Below, in pieces: positions 52,616 to 62,290 of a stretch of DNA of 64,000 bases. A program made the position numbers and the translations under genes. Origin of the DNA: Prevotellaceae bacterium (lineage in GTDB: Bacteria; Bacteroidota; Bacteroidia; Bacteroidales; Paludibacteraceae); contig JAISVA010000005.1 of assembly GCA_031271815.1 (NCBI GenBank), positions 1 to 64,000 on the forward strand, read 5' to 3'. Below the pieces are notes generated by a model. It saw only the letters and a list, made by a program, of their open reading frames with translations. It had not been told where the DNA came from and did no database searches. Every line of letters begins with the position of its first letter. The first letter of the stretch is position 1.

Positions 52616-54211
52616 TTACCTTGAAAGCTCTTCCACCGCCCGTTTCAACGTGTTATCTCTTTGATTGATAATCGGGTAAAAGCCTTCATCACCGGAAATA
52701 TTCCGCACAATGTATGCTTTAAGCCGGTTTTCGATTAAGCTGTTTGACTTGGAAATCAGGTATGGGTTGCGGCGGATTCCTTTTCCTGCGGCAAAACCGG
52801 CAAATAATTCACTTAAATTTTGCGTGTTCAGGTAGTTCTCCAATGCCTGGTAATCAGGGAATGATTTCAATTTGGCGCGATTTTGGTCGGCGTACTGGAA
52901 CGCATATTCGTAGAGCAACCCGCTGTTGTTCACCTTGTTAAAATAAGAAGTCATACCGAACGTGTCGCGCGGTACAAAAATATCGGGCATAATTCCGCCT
53001 CCGCCATACACAACCCGTCCTTCCTTAAGCGTGTGATATTCGATCGAATCGGCTTTATTCACGTGAATGCTGTCTTCCGAGTCGAATTCGCCGTGCAGAT
53101 AGCGGTTCATTATGTCGTTTTCGTAATCGCTTTCGTCTTCGTACGGTTTCTGGATGGATCTTCCCGATGGTGTATAGTAGCGCGAAATAGTCAAACGGAC
53201 AGCAGAACCGTCGCGCAACGGGATTTGCTGCTGTACCAGCCCTTTTCCGAACGAGCGCCGACCAATGATCATTCCCCGGTCATTATCCTGGATCGCTCCG
53301 GCAAAAATCTCGCTTGCCGAAGCAGACCATTCGTCGATCAGAATAACCAGCGGATTTTCCAGGAAAAGTCCCGATCCGGTTGCAATCGCATCGCGACGGG
53401 GTTCCGATTTTCCTTCCGTATAAACGATTAACGATCCTTTTTCGAGGAATTCATTGATCATCTGAATGGCCGACTCAAGGTATCCGCCCGAATTACTGCG
53501 CAAGTCGATAATAAATTTGGAAGCTCCCCTGTTTTGAAGGTTATTCAATGCTGAGAAAAATTCTTCATAAGTATTTCCGCCGAATTTACTGACTTTCACA
53601 TAGCCGATTTCATCGGTGATTTTGTAGGCAACATCAATGCTCGATACCGGGATGTCGCCGCGCTCGATGGTAAACGGAAGCAATTCCTTTTCATCGTTCC
53701 GCTGAATCCCGATGCTTACGGTAGTGCCTTTCTTTCCGCGAAGTTTTTTCATTACTTTTTCGTTGGTAATGTCCTTGCCGACAAAAAGCGTATCGTTGAC
53801 GGTTACGATACGGTCGCCCGGCAGAATGCCCAATTTCTCCGACGGCCCGCCGCTGATTACGCCGACAATCATCACCGTGTCGTGCTGGATGTTGAATTGC
53901 ACTCCAATCCCGCTGAAACTGCCTTCCAGCTCTTCATTGACCGACTGTAAATCACTTGCCGGAATATAAACGGAATGAGGGTCAAGCCCGGACAGGATTT
54001 TCGGAATTGCTTCTTCGATCAATTCGGGCGTATCGACCGAATCAACGTATTGCTTGTTAATGATATTCAGAATCGCGTCGATTTTTCCACCGGAGGAGAC
54101 CTGCGACCGGTCAAACATATTTGAGAATGCTCTTTCCGTAATGATATTGCCGATTATAAAACCAATCATAACCGCCAATGCGATGGATAATGAAATAAAA
54201 ACTTTTTTCAT
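52616..54211 (-). CDS. S41 family C-terminal processing peptidase
   Basis: The 531-residue protease has an N-terminal membrane anchor (about residues 5-25), a PDZ domain (about 85-165: GSFSGIGVQFNIQHDTVMIVGVISGGPSEKLGILPGDRIVTVND) and the S41 domain: RGASKFIIDLRSNSGGYLESAI, then the catalytic Ser in EWSASASEIFAGAIQDNDRG (about 300) and Lys in GRRSFGKGLVQQQ (about 323). It cleaves C-terminal tails of periplasmic or envelope proteins. It follows the dCMP deaminase gene on the same strand after 122 bp, an order common in Bacteroidales. Confidence 0.93.
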   Translation of the reverse strand: MKKVFISLSIALAVMIGFIIGNIITERAFSNMFDRSQVSSGGKIDAILNIINKQYVDSVDTPELIEEAIPKILSGLDPHSVYIPASDLQSVNEELEGSFSGIGVQFNIQHDTVMIVGVISGGPSEKLGILPGDRIVTVNDTLFVGKDITNEKVMKKLRGKKGTTVSIGIQRNDEKELLPFTIERGDIPVSSIDVAYKITDEIGYVKVSKFGGNTYEEFFSALNNLQNRGASKFIIDLRSNSGGYLESAIQMINEFLEKGSLIVYTEGKSEPRRDAIATGSGLFLENPLVILIDEWSASASEIFAGAIQDNDRGMIIGRRSFGKGLVQQQIPLRDGSAVRLTISRYYTPSGRSIQKPYEDESDYENDIMNRYLHGEFDSEDSIHVNKADSIEYHTLKEGRVVYGGGGIMPDIFVPRDTFGMTSYFNKVNNSGLLYEYAFQYADQNRAKLKSFPDYQALENYLNTQNLSELFAGFAAGKGIRRNPYLISKSNSLIENRLKAYIVRNISGDEGFYPIINQRDNTLKRAVEELSR

Positions 54212-54333
54212 TTGTATGTAATTTCAAATTTTGAAAAATTTTCTTCGTGTCCTTTTCTTAAAACACTTTTGTACGCAAAAAATAAAAAGAAAAAAGGTTA
54301 AAAAAAATTTGTTTAGCTAAACCGTATTGATTC

Positions 54334-54768
54334 TTACTTCAGTTCTTCGACAGGGATATAGACTGTTTCTATTCCCGCTTTTTCAAGTAACTCAACACCG
54401 TCGGTCAGGTGATAATGTTCCGAATAGACCACTCGGCGGATACCCGACTGAATAATCAGTTTGGAGCATTCGATGCAAGGGGAAGCCGTCACGTAGAGTG
54501 TTGCTCCTTCGCTGCTGTTGTTGGACCGGGCTACTTTGGTAATGGCGTTTGCCTCAGCATGCAGTACGTATGGTTTTGTCTTGTTGTTTTCATCTTCGCA
54601 AACGTTTTCAAATCCGGACGGCGTTCCGTTGTATCCGTCCGAAATAATCATCTTGTCCTTAACAATTAACGCGCCAACCTGCCGGCGGATGCAATAAGAA
54701 TTTTCCGCCCATATTTTAGCCATCCGCATATACCGGCAGTCTAATATGTACTGTTTGTTCATCTCCAT
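54334..54768 (-). CDS. dCMP deaminase
   Basis: The 144-residue zinc enzyme deaminates dCMP to dUMP for dTTP synthesis. The zinc/catalytic motif is H70-A-E (VLHAEANAI) and C98/C101 (TASPCIECSK). GYNGTPSGF and CIRRQVGALIVKDK match dCMP deaminases rather than cytidine or tRNA deaminases. It overlaps no neighbours and appears to head the unit with the S41 protease. Confidence 0.92.
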   Translation of the reverse strand: MEMNKQYILDCRYMRMAKIWAENSYCIRRQVGALIVKDKMIISDGYNGTPSGFENVCEDENNKTKPYVLHAEANAITKVARSNNSSEGATLYVTASPCIECSKLIIQSGIRRVVYSEHYHLTDGVELLEKAGIETVYIPVEELK

Positions 54769-54824
54769 TACTCTCCAGCTTGTTTATTCAATTCGAAATT
54801 TTTCACTTATTGGCAAATTCCGCA

Positions 54825-54832
54825 CAAAAATA
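54825..54832 (-). promoter_or_regulatory. -7 element of the dCMP deaminase gene
   Basis: The minus strand reads TATTTTTG, 56 bp before the start codon; no TTG at -33. Confidence 0.45.
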
Positions 54833-54867
54833 CAACTAAAAAATGATATAAAATACGATATTAAAAT

Positions 54868-54875
54868 TAACTTTG
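54868..54875 (+). promoter_or_regulatory. -7 element of the lipoprotein/DUF5723 unit
   Basis: TAACTTTG matches TAnnTTTG, 33 bp before ATG 54909, divergent from the dCMP deaminase promoter. Confidence 0.45.
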
Positions 54876-54908
54876 CGAAGCATTAAAATTTTTAATAAGA
54901 AATATCAC

Positions 54909-56531
54909 ATGAAAAAAGTGTATAATTACCTCTTTATTATGTTATTGTTATCTGAAGGAATGATTTCATGTATAGATAACAGCTATAACCTGGATGAATT
55001 TTCCTCTGAGATGCAATTAAATACAGCGCTGGTCGGACCGGTCGGATCATCTAAAATCACGATTTCCGACCTGTTGGCAAATCTGAATGTCGATACCGAT
55101 TTGTTGAAGGAGCATCCGGGTGACAAGCTGCTCTACTTTCAGTATGATGATACGGTACAAATTGAGCTTGAGCCGGTAAAATTCAAGCTCGGTTCGTTTG
55201 AGCGAACGTTTGAAGGCATTGAAAATGACACATTAAATCTACTTGCAACAAACTATCACATGGACTTCATTGAAAAGGTTGATTTCGGCGAAATGGATGA
55301 TGCCGATAAGCGCATTGACAGCGTCCTGTTAAATATGGGAACGCTGAAAATCACGATTGATCAAAATATACTGAACGAATCTTCGGATGTTAAAATAAAG
55401 CTGGTTTTTCCGGAACAGGTACGTAAAGACAACCGTACTGCCGATCCTGTCCGGCTTGGAGTAGGGGAAAATAATATATCGCTAAACGGTTACCTGATTG
55501 ATTTTACCAGGGGGGATTTGTATTTTACGTTTGAAATTTCCGTACCGGAAGGAACTTTGATATCACTCGGTCAGAATTCCCGGATTACGGTTTCGGCCAG
55601 TCCGTCCACCCAAAACCTTGCTTTCCGGAAAGCGTGGGGTTATTTCAAATATCCCGAAGAAAGTGAAAAAGTGGCTATAGACCTCTTTGACGGTGTTGAA
55701 AAAGAGAATATTAATCTGCTCTTTCAGGATCCGAAATTAACGCTTTCGGCAAAAACAAACTTAGAATTGCCTGCTACATTTTCGATTAATTCCCTTCAAA
55801 CGAAGGGTGGTAAAAGCGATGTAACCGCCGAATTTATCGTCAACGGAATTAAATCGCCTTCCTATTCAATACAATTCAAAGACGGATTGGCAGCCGCCAA
55901 TTTAAACGCTCAAAATGTTAATCTGGATAAAATGTTGGCTACATTTCCCGATTCGCTGGATTTTAGTTACGGATTTGAAATCGGCAGCAAAAACGAAAGC
56001 ACGGAATTAGACGCTTCGGTTTTTGCCGGCGGCGCTTTTATTGATATAAACTTTGGCGTTGAACTTCCGGCATGGTTCAAAAAAGGCTCCTTTATTCAAT
56101 TGACGGATACGGTTGCCGATGTCAATTTAGGCGATTTGGTCGAAAATGATCTTAACCTGGACGAAGCAATCATCTATTTTGATCTGGAAAACGGATTGCC
56201 GTTGAATGTCGATGTGAAATTTTCTTTTCTCGATTCGCTGAATAATCCGGTTGTTATTAAAAATCCGAAATTGTTATCAAATTTGAACGTATTGAAAGTT
56301 GATGCCGCATCCGTAAACCCGGTTACCAATGTGGTAGATAAAACGACAAAAGCAAGCCTGAAAATTGAACTGGATAACACAATGACCGATGAAATCAAAC
56401 AGTTTAAACACCTTGTAGTCAACTATAAAGTGGATGTAAACAGCAATGCGAATTCGGTAAAAGTAACCGGCAACGATTTCTTGCAGGCGAAGATGAGTTT
56501 TTATCTTAAAGGCGGGATAAAAATTAAATAA
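54909..56531 (+). CDS. Large lipoprotein of unknown function
   Basis: From ATG 54909 (MKKVYNYLFIMLLLSEGMISC) the product has 540 residues, with the lipobox Cys near residue 21. The rest is beta-rich with repeated patterns (LELPATFSINSLQTKGGKSDVTAEF; DASVFAGGAFIDINFGVELP; LPLNVDVKFSFLDSLNNPV) and no motif I recognise. A TTG 12 codons upstream is rejected because it breaks the signal peptide. It is followed 65 bp later by the DUF5723 outer-membrane gene, so both may act together in the envelope. Confidence 0.75.
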   Translation: MKKVYNYLFIMLLLSEGMISCIDNSYNLDEFSSEMQLNTALVGPVGSSKITISDLLANLNVDTDLLKEHPGDKLLYFQYDDTVQIELEPVKFKLGSFERTFEGIENDTLNLLATNYHMDFIEKVDFGEMDDADKRIDSVLLNMGTLKITIDQNILNESSDVKIKLVFPEQVRKDNRTADPVRLGVGENNISLNGYLIDFTRGDLYFTFEISVPEGTLISLGQNSRITVSASPSTQNLAFRKAWGYFKYPEESEKVAIDLFDGVEKENINLLFQDPKLTLSAKTNLELPATFSINSLQTKGGKSDVTAEFIVNGIKSPSYSIQFKDGLAAANLNAQNVNLDKMLATFPDSLDFSYGFEIGSKNESTELDASVFAGGAFIDINFGVELPAWFKKGSFIQLTDTVADVNLGDLVENDLNLDEAIIYFDLENGLPLNVDVKFSFLDSLNNPVVIKNPKLLSNLNVLKVDAASVNPVTNVVDKTTKASLKIELDNTMTDEIKQFKHLVVNYKVDVNSNANSVKVTGNDFLQAKMSFYLKGGIKIK

Positions 56532-56596
56532 TAGACAAGACAGGATGTAAATCCGACTAAAATTTGGAATATTGAAATTTTGAAAAAACAAGAAAA

Positions 56597-58009
56597 ATGA
56601 AAAGAATAGCAATCATATTAACCCTCTGCAGCATTATCGGAACAGGAAAAAATATCTTTGGGCAACAGGCTACCGTGATGTATTTTATGAAAGATAACCC
56701 GCTACAGCATAATTTTAACCCCGCATTTCAACCGGAACGCAACTTTTATTTCGGCTTCCCGGTGTTGTCATCGTTGAATATTTCCGCCGGAAATAATTCA
56801 CTGATATTTGCAGATGTTTTTTACGGCCGTACAATTGACGGAAAAAAACAGACAGTCTCTTTCCTGCATCCGGAAGTCAAAGGCGGTGTGGATAATTTCC
56901 TGAACAGCCTCCGGAAAAACACGCGCTTTTATGCGGAATTCAGCGCAACGCTGCTCTCTTTCGGACTTCGACACAACAAGTCTTACTATACCTTTGATGT
57001 TTCGACCAGAGCCGAGGGTCAGTTCATGCTGCCTGAATCCGTTCCTGCGCTTTTTTTCAGAGGCGTGGAAGATAAAGAAGGCGAAACGGAATTTAATCTG
57101 CGGAGCCTGTCGTTTTCGGCTACCGCTTATACGCAAATCGCGTTGGGCTCTTCGTATAATTACGATAAGCAATGGAATTTCGGGGCAAAACTCAAAATAC
57201 TCCTGGGACATGCGAACCTGGACGGATACTGCGGCGATATGTCGCTCAAAGTCAGTAAAGAACGCTGGCTGCTGCAAGGCGAAAGTTCGCTTTATGGTAC
57301 CGTACCCGGATTGGAATTTAAGAAGAAGGATGATTATACCTTTGACGGCATGAGTTTTGACGGCGGAAACAAGTCCTTGTTCTCGGGCGTCGGGTTAGCC
57401 GGCGATTTGGGAGCAACGTTCAACTTTTTTGAAAGCTTAAGATTTTCGGCAAGTGTGGTTGACATCGGATTTATCCATTGGAACAAAAACATTCACAAAA
57501 CAAACAAGGAGAATGATTTTGAATTTGAAGGCATCACGTATGATATAAACAACGATTCGATTGATTATTGGGAAGAATACAGGAATATGCTGGAAGGTAT
57601 GTATGTGGTTGAACGCGATCCGAAGTCTTATTCCACCATGCTTACTGCGAAAATCTATGCCGGCGCCGAATACAGCATTTTGAAAGACAGATTAGGTTTC
57701 GGATTGCTCTCGAAAACCTATATTGCAAAAAAAGAATGGTTTCAGGATTTTATCGTTTCGGTTAATTACCGCCCGTTCCGTCCGCTTGCCGTCTCGGCAA
57801 ATTATTCTTTGCTGAACGGCAAATGGAGCAATATCGGATTTGGTATGAACGTGAATGCCGGTCCGGTAAACCTGTTTGTCTGTGCCGACAATATCCCGCT
57901 TAAATTTGCCAAAGGCGGTGGAATGATGATACCAACAAACACCAAAATGACGAGTGTTTCATTCGGAATTAATTTTATGTTCGGAAGAGAAAAAACAGAT
58001 GCTGAGTAA
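56597..58009 (+). CDS. DUF5723 family outer-membrane protein
   Basis: The 470-residue product has a signal peptide (cleavage after IFGQ near residue 23) and the DUF5723 start: ATVMYFMKDNPLQHNFNPAFQPERNFYFGFPVLSSLNISAGNNSL. The rest is a series of amphipathic strands ending SFGINFMFGR, consistent with a FadL/PorV-like barrel. Function unknown. It forms a pair with the lipoprotein gene upstream. The 203 bp after it contain nothing I recognise. Confidence 0.82.
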   Translation: MKRIAIILTLCSIIGTGKNIFGQQATVMYFMKDNPLQHNFNPAFQPERNFYFGFPVLSSLNISAGNNSLIFADVFYGRTIDGKKQTVSFLHPEVKGGVDNFLNSLRKNTRFYAEFSATLLSFGLRHNKSYYTFDVSTRAEGQFMLPESVPALFFRGVEDKEGETEFNLRSLSFSATAYTQIALGSSYNYDKQWNFGAKLKILLGHANLDGYCGDMSLKVSKERWLLQGESSLYGTVPGLEFKKKDDYTFDGMSFDGGNKSLFSGVGLAGDLGATFNFFESLRFSASVVDIGFIHWNKNIHKTNKENDFEFEGITYDINNDSIDYWEEYRNMLEGMYVVERDPKSYSTMLTAKIYAGAEYSILKDRLGFGLLSKTYIAKKEWFQDFIVSVNYRPFRPLAVSANYSLLNGKWSNIGFGMNVNAGPVNLFVCADNIPLKFAKGGGMMIPTNTKMTSVSFGINFMFGREKTDAE

Positions 58010-58212
58010 ACCGGGTAGCCAATGAAAAAGTAAAAAACCGGAGATACTACTAATTCGCGTGCAGACAAAATCGCACAGCCGGATAAAATACAATTAATAT
58101 AGTAGCAATTAAAACAATTCTATTGTGAAAGTTTTTAACTGTTTTTTCTTGGGTTGTTTCTGACAACGAGCATCCGGGCAAGCTGGCAGACAGGTAAAAT
58201 TTAAATCAGAAA

Positions 58213-58767
58213 ATGGAAATAGACATTAAACAGGAGGAAATTTCAATCGGAGACAAATTTCAAATATTTGTCAACGGAAAACAGGCTTATACGGCATCAG
58301 CGAAATTGTTCCGTGCATTTTCTGAAATTGATCTTTCGGAACTTGATTCCAATAAGCCCAAATATGTAATAAAAAAAAGGTTTTCTTTGTTCAAGGTTAA
58401 GTATGATATAGAAAAGTGGGATCATAGTGTGTTTAAGTTCCGGACAAAAGCAATTTGGAAATCTCATTTTTATTGTCATGCAGGGCAGGATCTTTATGAA
58501 ATTTTTGAACATCGAGGCAGGAAGTGTTCGGTTTATAAAAATGATATACAAATTGCCTGTTGGGACAAAGAAGCTGTTACCTTGTTGAATGGAGACAATT
58601 ACAAAATTATAGCCGATGTAGATAGCGATTATGAGCTTTTAATCTCGTTTTGCTTAATCCTTGACAATTCGTTTTCAGATAATAATAGCGGAAATTCGAT
58701 AACAGTAAATTTGGGTAAAATTGGACTGCAGGCAAAAAATTTTAATCCGGAATGGAGACCAAAATAG
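58213..58767 (+). CDS. Tubby/LURP-one-like beta-barrel protein
   Basis: The 184-residue protein has no signal peptide. Alternating strands such as FQIFVNGKQAYTASAKLFR, KYVIKKRFSLFKVKYDIEKW, FRTKAIWKSHFYCHAGQDLYEIFEHRGRKCSVYKNDIQIACWD and KIIADVDSDYELLISFCLILDNSFS resemble the LURP-one-related/tubby C-terminal barrel ('xxD..G..ly.v.gk....k.l.D..G..v..i.'). In Bacteroidota such proteins are uncharacterised. The assignment is by pattern only. Codon use is AT-richer than its neighbours and it stands alone. Confidence 0.5.
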   Translation: MEIDIKQEEISIGDKFQIFVNGKQAYTASAKLFRAFSEIDLSELDSNKPKYVIKKRFSLFKVKYDIEKWDHSVFKFRTKAIWKSHFYCHAGQDLYEIFEHRGRKCSVYKNDIQIACWDKEAVTLLNGDNYKIIADVDSDYELLISFCLILDNSFSDNNSGNSITVNLGKIGLQAKNFNPEWRPK

Positions 58768-58817
58768 AATTAATTATCTGCCAAATTACCATTAACGAAA
58801 CATCTTCTGAAACAGAT

Positions 58818-59705
58818 TCATTTCATTGTCCTGCTTTTAGTTTGGCGCAGTGACGTCACAATGATCAGAACGATGAGTGCAAACAAAAGAATACTCCCGG
58901 TCATCCACTGCGGCGAACCTGTCGCGCCGACTGTTTCCAAATCAACCGTAAATTCTTTTCCTTTTAAGAAAAAATAAAACAGCACAATCGTGGCATTATT
59001 TGTAAAGTGTGCCGCAATGGGAATCCAGATGGATTGGCTCCAAACGAGCAGATACCCGAAGTAAGCTCCTAACAGCAAGCGTGGTATGAACCCGTAAAAC
59101 TGGAAATGTATGGCGCTAAACAAAAAGGCGGTAATCCAGATTGCCCATATTTTGCTCTTCAAACTTTTTGCGATACTGTTTTGGATAACGCCTCTGAATA
59201 AAAGTTCCTCACCCAGTGCCGGAATGATTGCCATAACGAGTAAATTAAGCGCTAATCCGCTGAAAGAATCTCCCGATGTCAACAACTGCTCAGTCAGTAT
59301 GGCAAGCTTTTCTTCATAAGCCCGGAAAAACTCTTCTGCAAATTTCAACGATTCGGGAAAAACGACCAGATTATTCAAATTACCTATAAAATTAATCAGC
59401 GGAATGGCGGCCAGCATACTCAATGCAGCAAGAATGATCATCCTGACATCCGGTTTCCGGAGCAGTAAAAATTGCCGTATATGGCTGCTAAACAGATAAG
59501 CCAGTACAAAAGAGGAACAGATAAACATGCCGGTAGCCGAGAAAAGTTGCATTAACTTCAATTTCACTGCCTCGTCCGAAACGTGGAAAATGGCTGATAC
59601 TCCATAGCTTATTCCTATGAATAAAATACTGAATACCAATGGTACAATTATAATAAAAATGGATTTAATCCAACATGAATCTTTTTCAAAAATAGCTTTT
59701 AGCAT
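58818..59705 (-). CDS. CPBP family intramembrane metalloprotease
   Basis: The 295-residue membrane protein has about eight helices and the CPBP (CAAX protease/Abi) motifs: E166-E167-x3-R171 (GEELLFRGVIQNS), a second His in FSAIHFQFYGF (about 201) and HFTNNAT (about 232). These residues bind zinc in Rce1-type proteases. A substrate is not known. Its gene starts 3 bp after recX ends, so it is translated from the same message. Confidence 0.9.
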   Translation of the reverse strand: MLKAIFEKDSCWIKSIFIIIVPLVFSILFIGISYGVSAIFHVSDEAVKLKLMQLFSATGMFICSSFVLAYLFSSHIRQFLLLRKPDVRMIILAALSMLAAIPLINFIGNLNNLVVFPESLKFAEEFFRAYEEKLAILTEQLLTSGDSFSGLALNLLVMAIIPALGEELLFRGVIQNSIAKSLKSKIWAIWITAFLFSAIHFQFYGFIPRLLLGAYFGYLLVWSQSIWIPIAAHFTNNATIVLFYFFLKGKEFTVDLETVGATGSPQWMTGSILLFALIVLIIVTSLRQTKSRTMK

Positions 59706-59708
59706 ACG

Positions 59709-60203
59709 TTATTTGTTAGATAAAATTTCGTCTATTGCTTTTAATACCAAATCATTTTCAAACCCTTTGCTTATTCCAAATCGATACAGCTTGGCTTTTG
59801 CATCGCAGGTATCTTTGTATTTAATGCTTTTAAACTTGGAAGCTAACAATGTTTTTAGCTGTCCCGAATAATTTTCAACATCAATATTTTTAATCGCTAC
59901 TTCAATCGCTCCGGTCGAAATCCCTTTGTTTTTCAAGGCAAAAATAATCTTGCTCTTTCCCCATTTGGCAAAACGATGTTTATCCTGCACAAAAAATCCG
60001 GCAAAGCGCATCTCATTCAGATATTTTTCCTCTTTCAGGTATGCAATGATTTTTTCTGTATTTTCAATAGAAAGTTGCCAGGCAGTTAATTTTTTTCGCA
60101 CATCCTGTTCGCATTTCTCGGCAAGAGAACAGTATCTTGTTGTGCGGGAAAGGGCTTCTTCGTAAGTGATTTGCTTTGGCATTTGCCGGGAACTAATTTT
60201 CAT
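59709..60203 (-). CDS. recX: Regulatory protein RecX
   Basis: From ATG 60203 (MKISSRQMPKQITYEEALSR) the product has 164 residues, normal for RecX. Its three-helix repeats are visible: ALSRTTRYCSLAEKCEQDVRKKL, IIAYLKEEKYLNEMRFAGFFVQDKHRFAKWGKSKIIFALKNKGI and a less conserved third repeat. RecX binds RecA filaments and modulates recombination; recA is not in the window. Five codons upstream there is only a TTG, which I do not favour. Confidence 0.9.
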   Translation of the reverse strand: MKISSRQMPKQITYEEALSRTTRYCSLAEKCEQDVRKKLTAWQLSIENTEKIIAYLKEEKYLNEMRFAGFFVQDKHRFAKWGKSKIIFALKNKGISTGAIEVAIKNIDVENYSGQLKTLLASKFKSIKYKDTCDAKAKLYRFGISKGFENDLVLKAIDEILSNK

Positions 60204-60273
60204 AAATCCAATTTTCAAATCCGTATATCGATGTTTTATTTATTTTTTTGTAATATCCAATACTACTTATCTA

Positions 60274-61119
60274 TCATCGTGTTGCTCTTATCATCCTGTC
60301 TTTTCCGAAAATATCCTTCCGTAACACCACATCGCGGTATCCGAGCAAAGATAACAAATTTACCGTTTCCTCGCCCAAACCTTCATTTATTTCCAGATAA
60401 AGCTTACCGTTTTCCTTCAGCCGTTTTTTTCCGAAAACGGAAATTGACCGGTAGAAAACCAACGGGTCATTGTCAGGAACGAACAGGGCGAGATGGGGTT
60501 CGTATTTCAGTACATTATCAGACATCTGTTGCTTTTCCTGTTCCCGGATGTAAGGCGGATTACTGACTATCACGTCAAAGGCAATTTCCTCAAACGAATT
60601 TTCCGGGTTGAGTATATCTGTCTGCATAAATTGTATTTGACATCCGTTTCTTTCTGCATTTTTTTTCGCTACAGCCAATGCAGAGGCGGATACATCAATA
60701 GCGGAAACCGAAAAGGATTTCAAAAGACGTGCAACCGAAACGGCGATACAGCCGCTTCCGGTTCCGATGTCCAGTAAATTCCCGGTTCGGTTGGAATGGT
60801 CGGAAAGAATCCATTCGACCAATTCTTCCGTTTCCGAACGGGGAATTAAGACGGACGGATTGACGTAGAAAGGCAAGCCATAGAATTCACATTCTCCCAG
60901 TATATACTGAACAGGTTCCATTGTCAGTAACTGAGCCAGAATTATATTTAACTGTTTTTCCTGTTCGCCGGAAAAAGGGAAATCCGGATTTGCCAATAAA
61001 GCAGATTTGGAATAGCCGGTTACTTTTTGCACGGATTGAAAAAAAAGACTCCGTATTTCCTTTTCATTGTAAAATCCGGACAAGCTATCAAGAAATTTCC
61101 GTTTTAATCTGTTCATCAT
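60274..61119 (-). CDS. prmC: Peptide chain release factor N5-glutamine methyltransferase
   Basis: From ATG 61119 (MMNRLKRKFLDSLSGFYNEK) the product has 281 residues; ATG 61116 is equally possible. PrmC methylates the GGQ glutamine of release factors. Motifs are EPVQYILGECEFYGLPFYVNPSVLIPRSETEELVEW, the SAM site LLDIGTGSGCIAV and the catalytic NPPYI. It overlaps the end of the permease gene by 32 bp and lies 70 bp before recX, so the four genes from the permease to the CPBP protease form one operon. Confidence 0.93.
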   Translation of the reverse strand: MMNRLKRKFLDSLSGFYNEKEIRSLFFQSVQKVTGYSKSALLANPDFPFSGEQEKQLNIILAQLLTMEPVQYILGECEFYGLPFYVNPSVLIPRSETEELVEWILSDHSNRTGNLLDIGTGSGCIAVSVARLLKSFSVSAIDVSASALAVAKKNAERNGCQIQFMQTDILNPENSFEEIAFDVIVSNPPYIREQEKQQMSDNVLKYEPHLALFVPDNDPLVFYRSISVFGKKRLKENGKLYLEINEGLGEETVNLLSLLGYRDVVLRKDIFGKDRMIRATR

Positions 61120-62194
61120 TCTCCGAAAGGATAAATTTTTTGTAATAAGCAATCAGCAATGTGGTAGCCGGCAAGGCAATAATGAATCCTAATACTCCGA
61201 GCAGCGTTCCCCAAATAGAAAGTGCAAGGAGAATGACCGCCGGATTTAATCCCGACGATTTTGACATTATTTTGGGAACAAGGTATCCATCCTGTATTAT
61301 TTGCACAATGATATAAACCAATGCAAGCGAGATAAGCGGCCACCACGGCGACCCTCCGTTTTCAGCCACACGAAGCAGCATCAGTATGATTGTAGGCGGT
61401 ATTCCAATCACCTGCATATAGGGAATCAGATTCAGCACCCCAAGCAAAAGCCCCATTAACACCGCCAACGGAAGACCGATAATGGAGAATCCGATAGAGA
61501 ATAAAATCCCTACAATCAACGCCACCATTGCCTGACCGCGGTAATGCCTGCTCAAAGCCGATTCGACATTTTTCATCAGATCGGAAACAAATTCGCGCTG
61601 TTTTTGAGGAATCATTGAAATAAAACCTTTGGATATTCGATGATAATCTTTCAGAATAAAAAAAAGATACAACAGAACGATGAAAATAAAAAAGACACTC
61701 ACTAACACACTAAAGGAACCGGTCAGTATTCCCCATGCATGAGGAAAAAATTCCCGGATAATTTCTATAATATTTTTGTGGTCAAAAAGATGCTCGAGGT
61801 TGAACGCCGAAATGAAATATTGTAGAAAACTTTCCCAATCATGTGGAATTAATCTACTTTCGCTGTTTTGTGCGTATGTAAAAATGATATCCTTTAATTT
61901 CAAAACTTCCGAGATAAGCAGCGGGACTAAAATACAGATCGCGCTTACAATTGTACTAATAAGCACAACTAAAACCGTTACAACGGAGATTGCGTGATTT
62001 TTGAAACGAAGTTTGACCCGAACAAACTTCACCATCGGGTAAAAGAGATAAGCCAACAGCCAGGCTATGAAAAACGGGAGTAAAACCTGTTTGAAATAAT
62101 GAAGTGCGTAAACAATCGCCAGCGTTATTACTGTCCCGATTATTAACCGTATAACTCTGTCAAACGTGAATGGCTTGTGGAAAGATGCGTTCAT
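61088..62194 (-). CDS. AI-2E family transporter (PerM-like permease)
   Basis: The 368-residue inner-membrane protein has about eight transmembrane helices and the family layout: VIRLIIGTVITLAIVYALHYFKQVLLPFFIAWLLAYLFYPMV, a central soluble part (SRHYRGQAMVALIVGILFSIGFSIIGLPLAVLMGLLLGVLNLIPYMQVIGIPPTII) and LVPKIMSKSSGLNPAVILLALSIWGTLLGVLGFIIALP. Members are exporters or ion antiporters; a link to AI-2 is not established for most. First gene of the operon with prmC, recX and the CPBP protease. Confidence 0.9.
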   Translation of the reverse strand: MNASFHKPFTFDRVIRLIIGTVITLAIVYALHYFKQVLLPFFIAWLLAYLFYPMVKFVRVKLRFKNHAISVVTVLVVLISTIVSAICILVPLLISEVLKLKDIIFTYAQNSESRLIPHDWESFLQYFISAFNLEHLFDHKNIIEIIREFFPHAWGILTGSFSVLVSVFFIFIVLLYLFFILKDYHRISKGFISMIPQKQREFVSDLMKNVESALSRHYRGQAMVALIVGILFSIGFSIIGLPLAVLMGLLLGVLNLIPYMQVIGIPPTIILMLLRVAENGGSPWWPLISLALVYIIVQIIQDGYLVPKIMSKSSGLNPAVILLALSIWGTLLGVLGFIIALPATTLLIAYYKKFILSENDEQIKTEIS

Positions 62195-62219
62195 AGTATC
62201 AGAAAATTATTATATAAAC

Positions 62220-62277
62220 AAGTAAACGGTAAACGAGTAAACGAAAAGGCGCTAACCGTTCGTTTACCCGTTTACTT
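62220..62277 (-). terminator. GTAAACG-repeat hairpin between the lipoprotein and permease genes
   Basis: AAGTAAACGGTAAACG (62220-62235) and CGTTTACCCGTTTACTT (62261-62277) pair with one bulged base around a 25-nt loop containing another GTAAACG. On the minus strand a T-rich stretch follows. It probably ends the rsmI-lipoprotein unit. Confidence 0.5.
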
Positions 62278-62290
62278 CTAAAATTATTAA

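Noticed and set aside
54306-54325. GTTTAGCTAAAC palindrome between the dCMP deaminase and S41 protease genes
   Set aside because: A 12-bp palindrome with no loop cannot form a good hairpin; it is AT-rich and may be chance, so no terminator was called.
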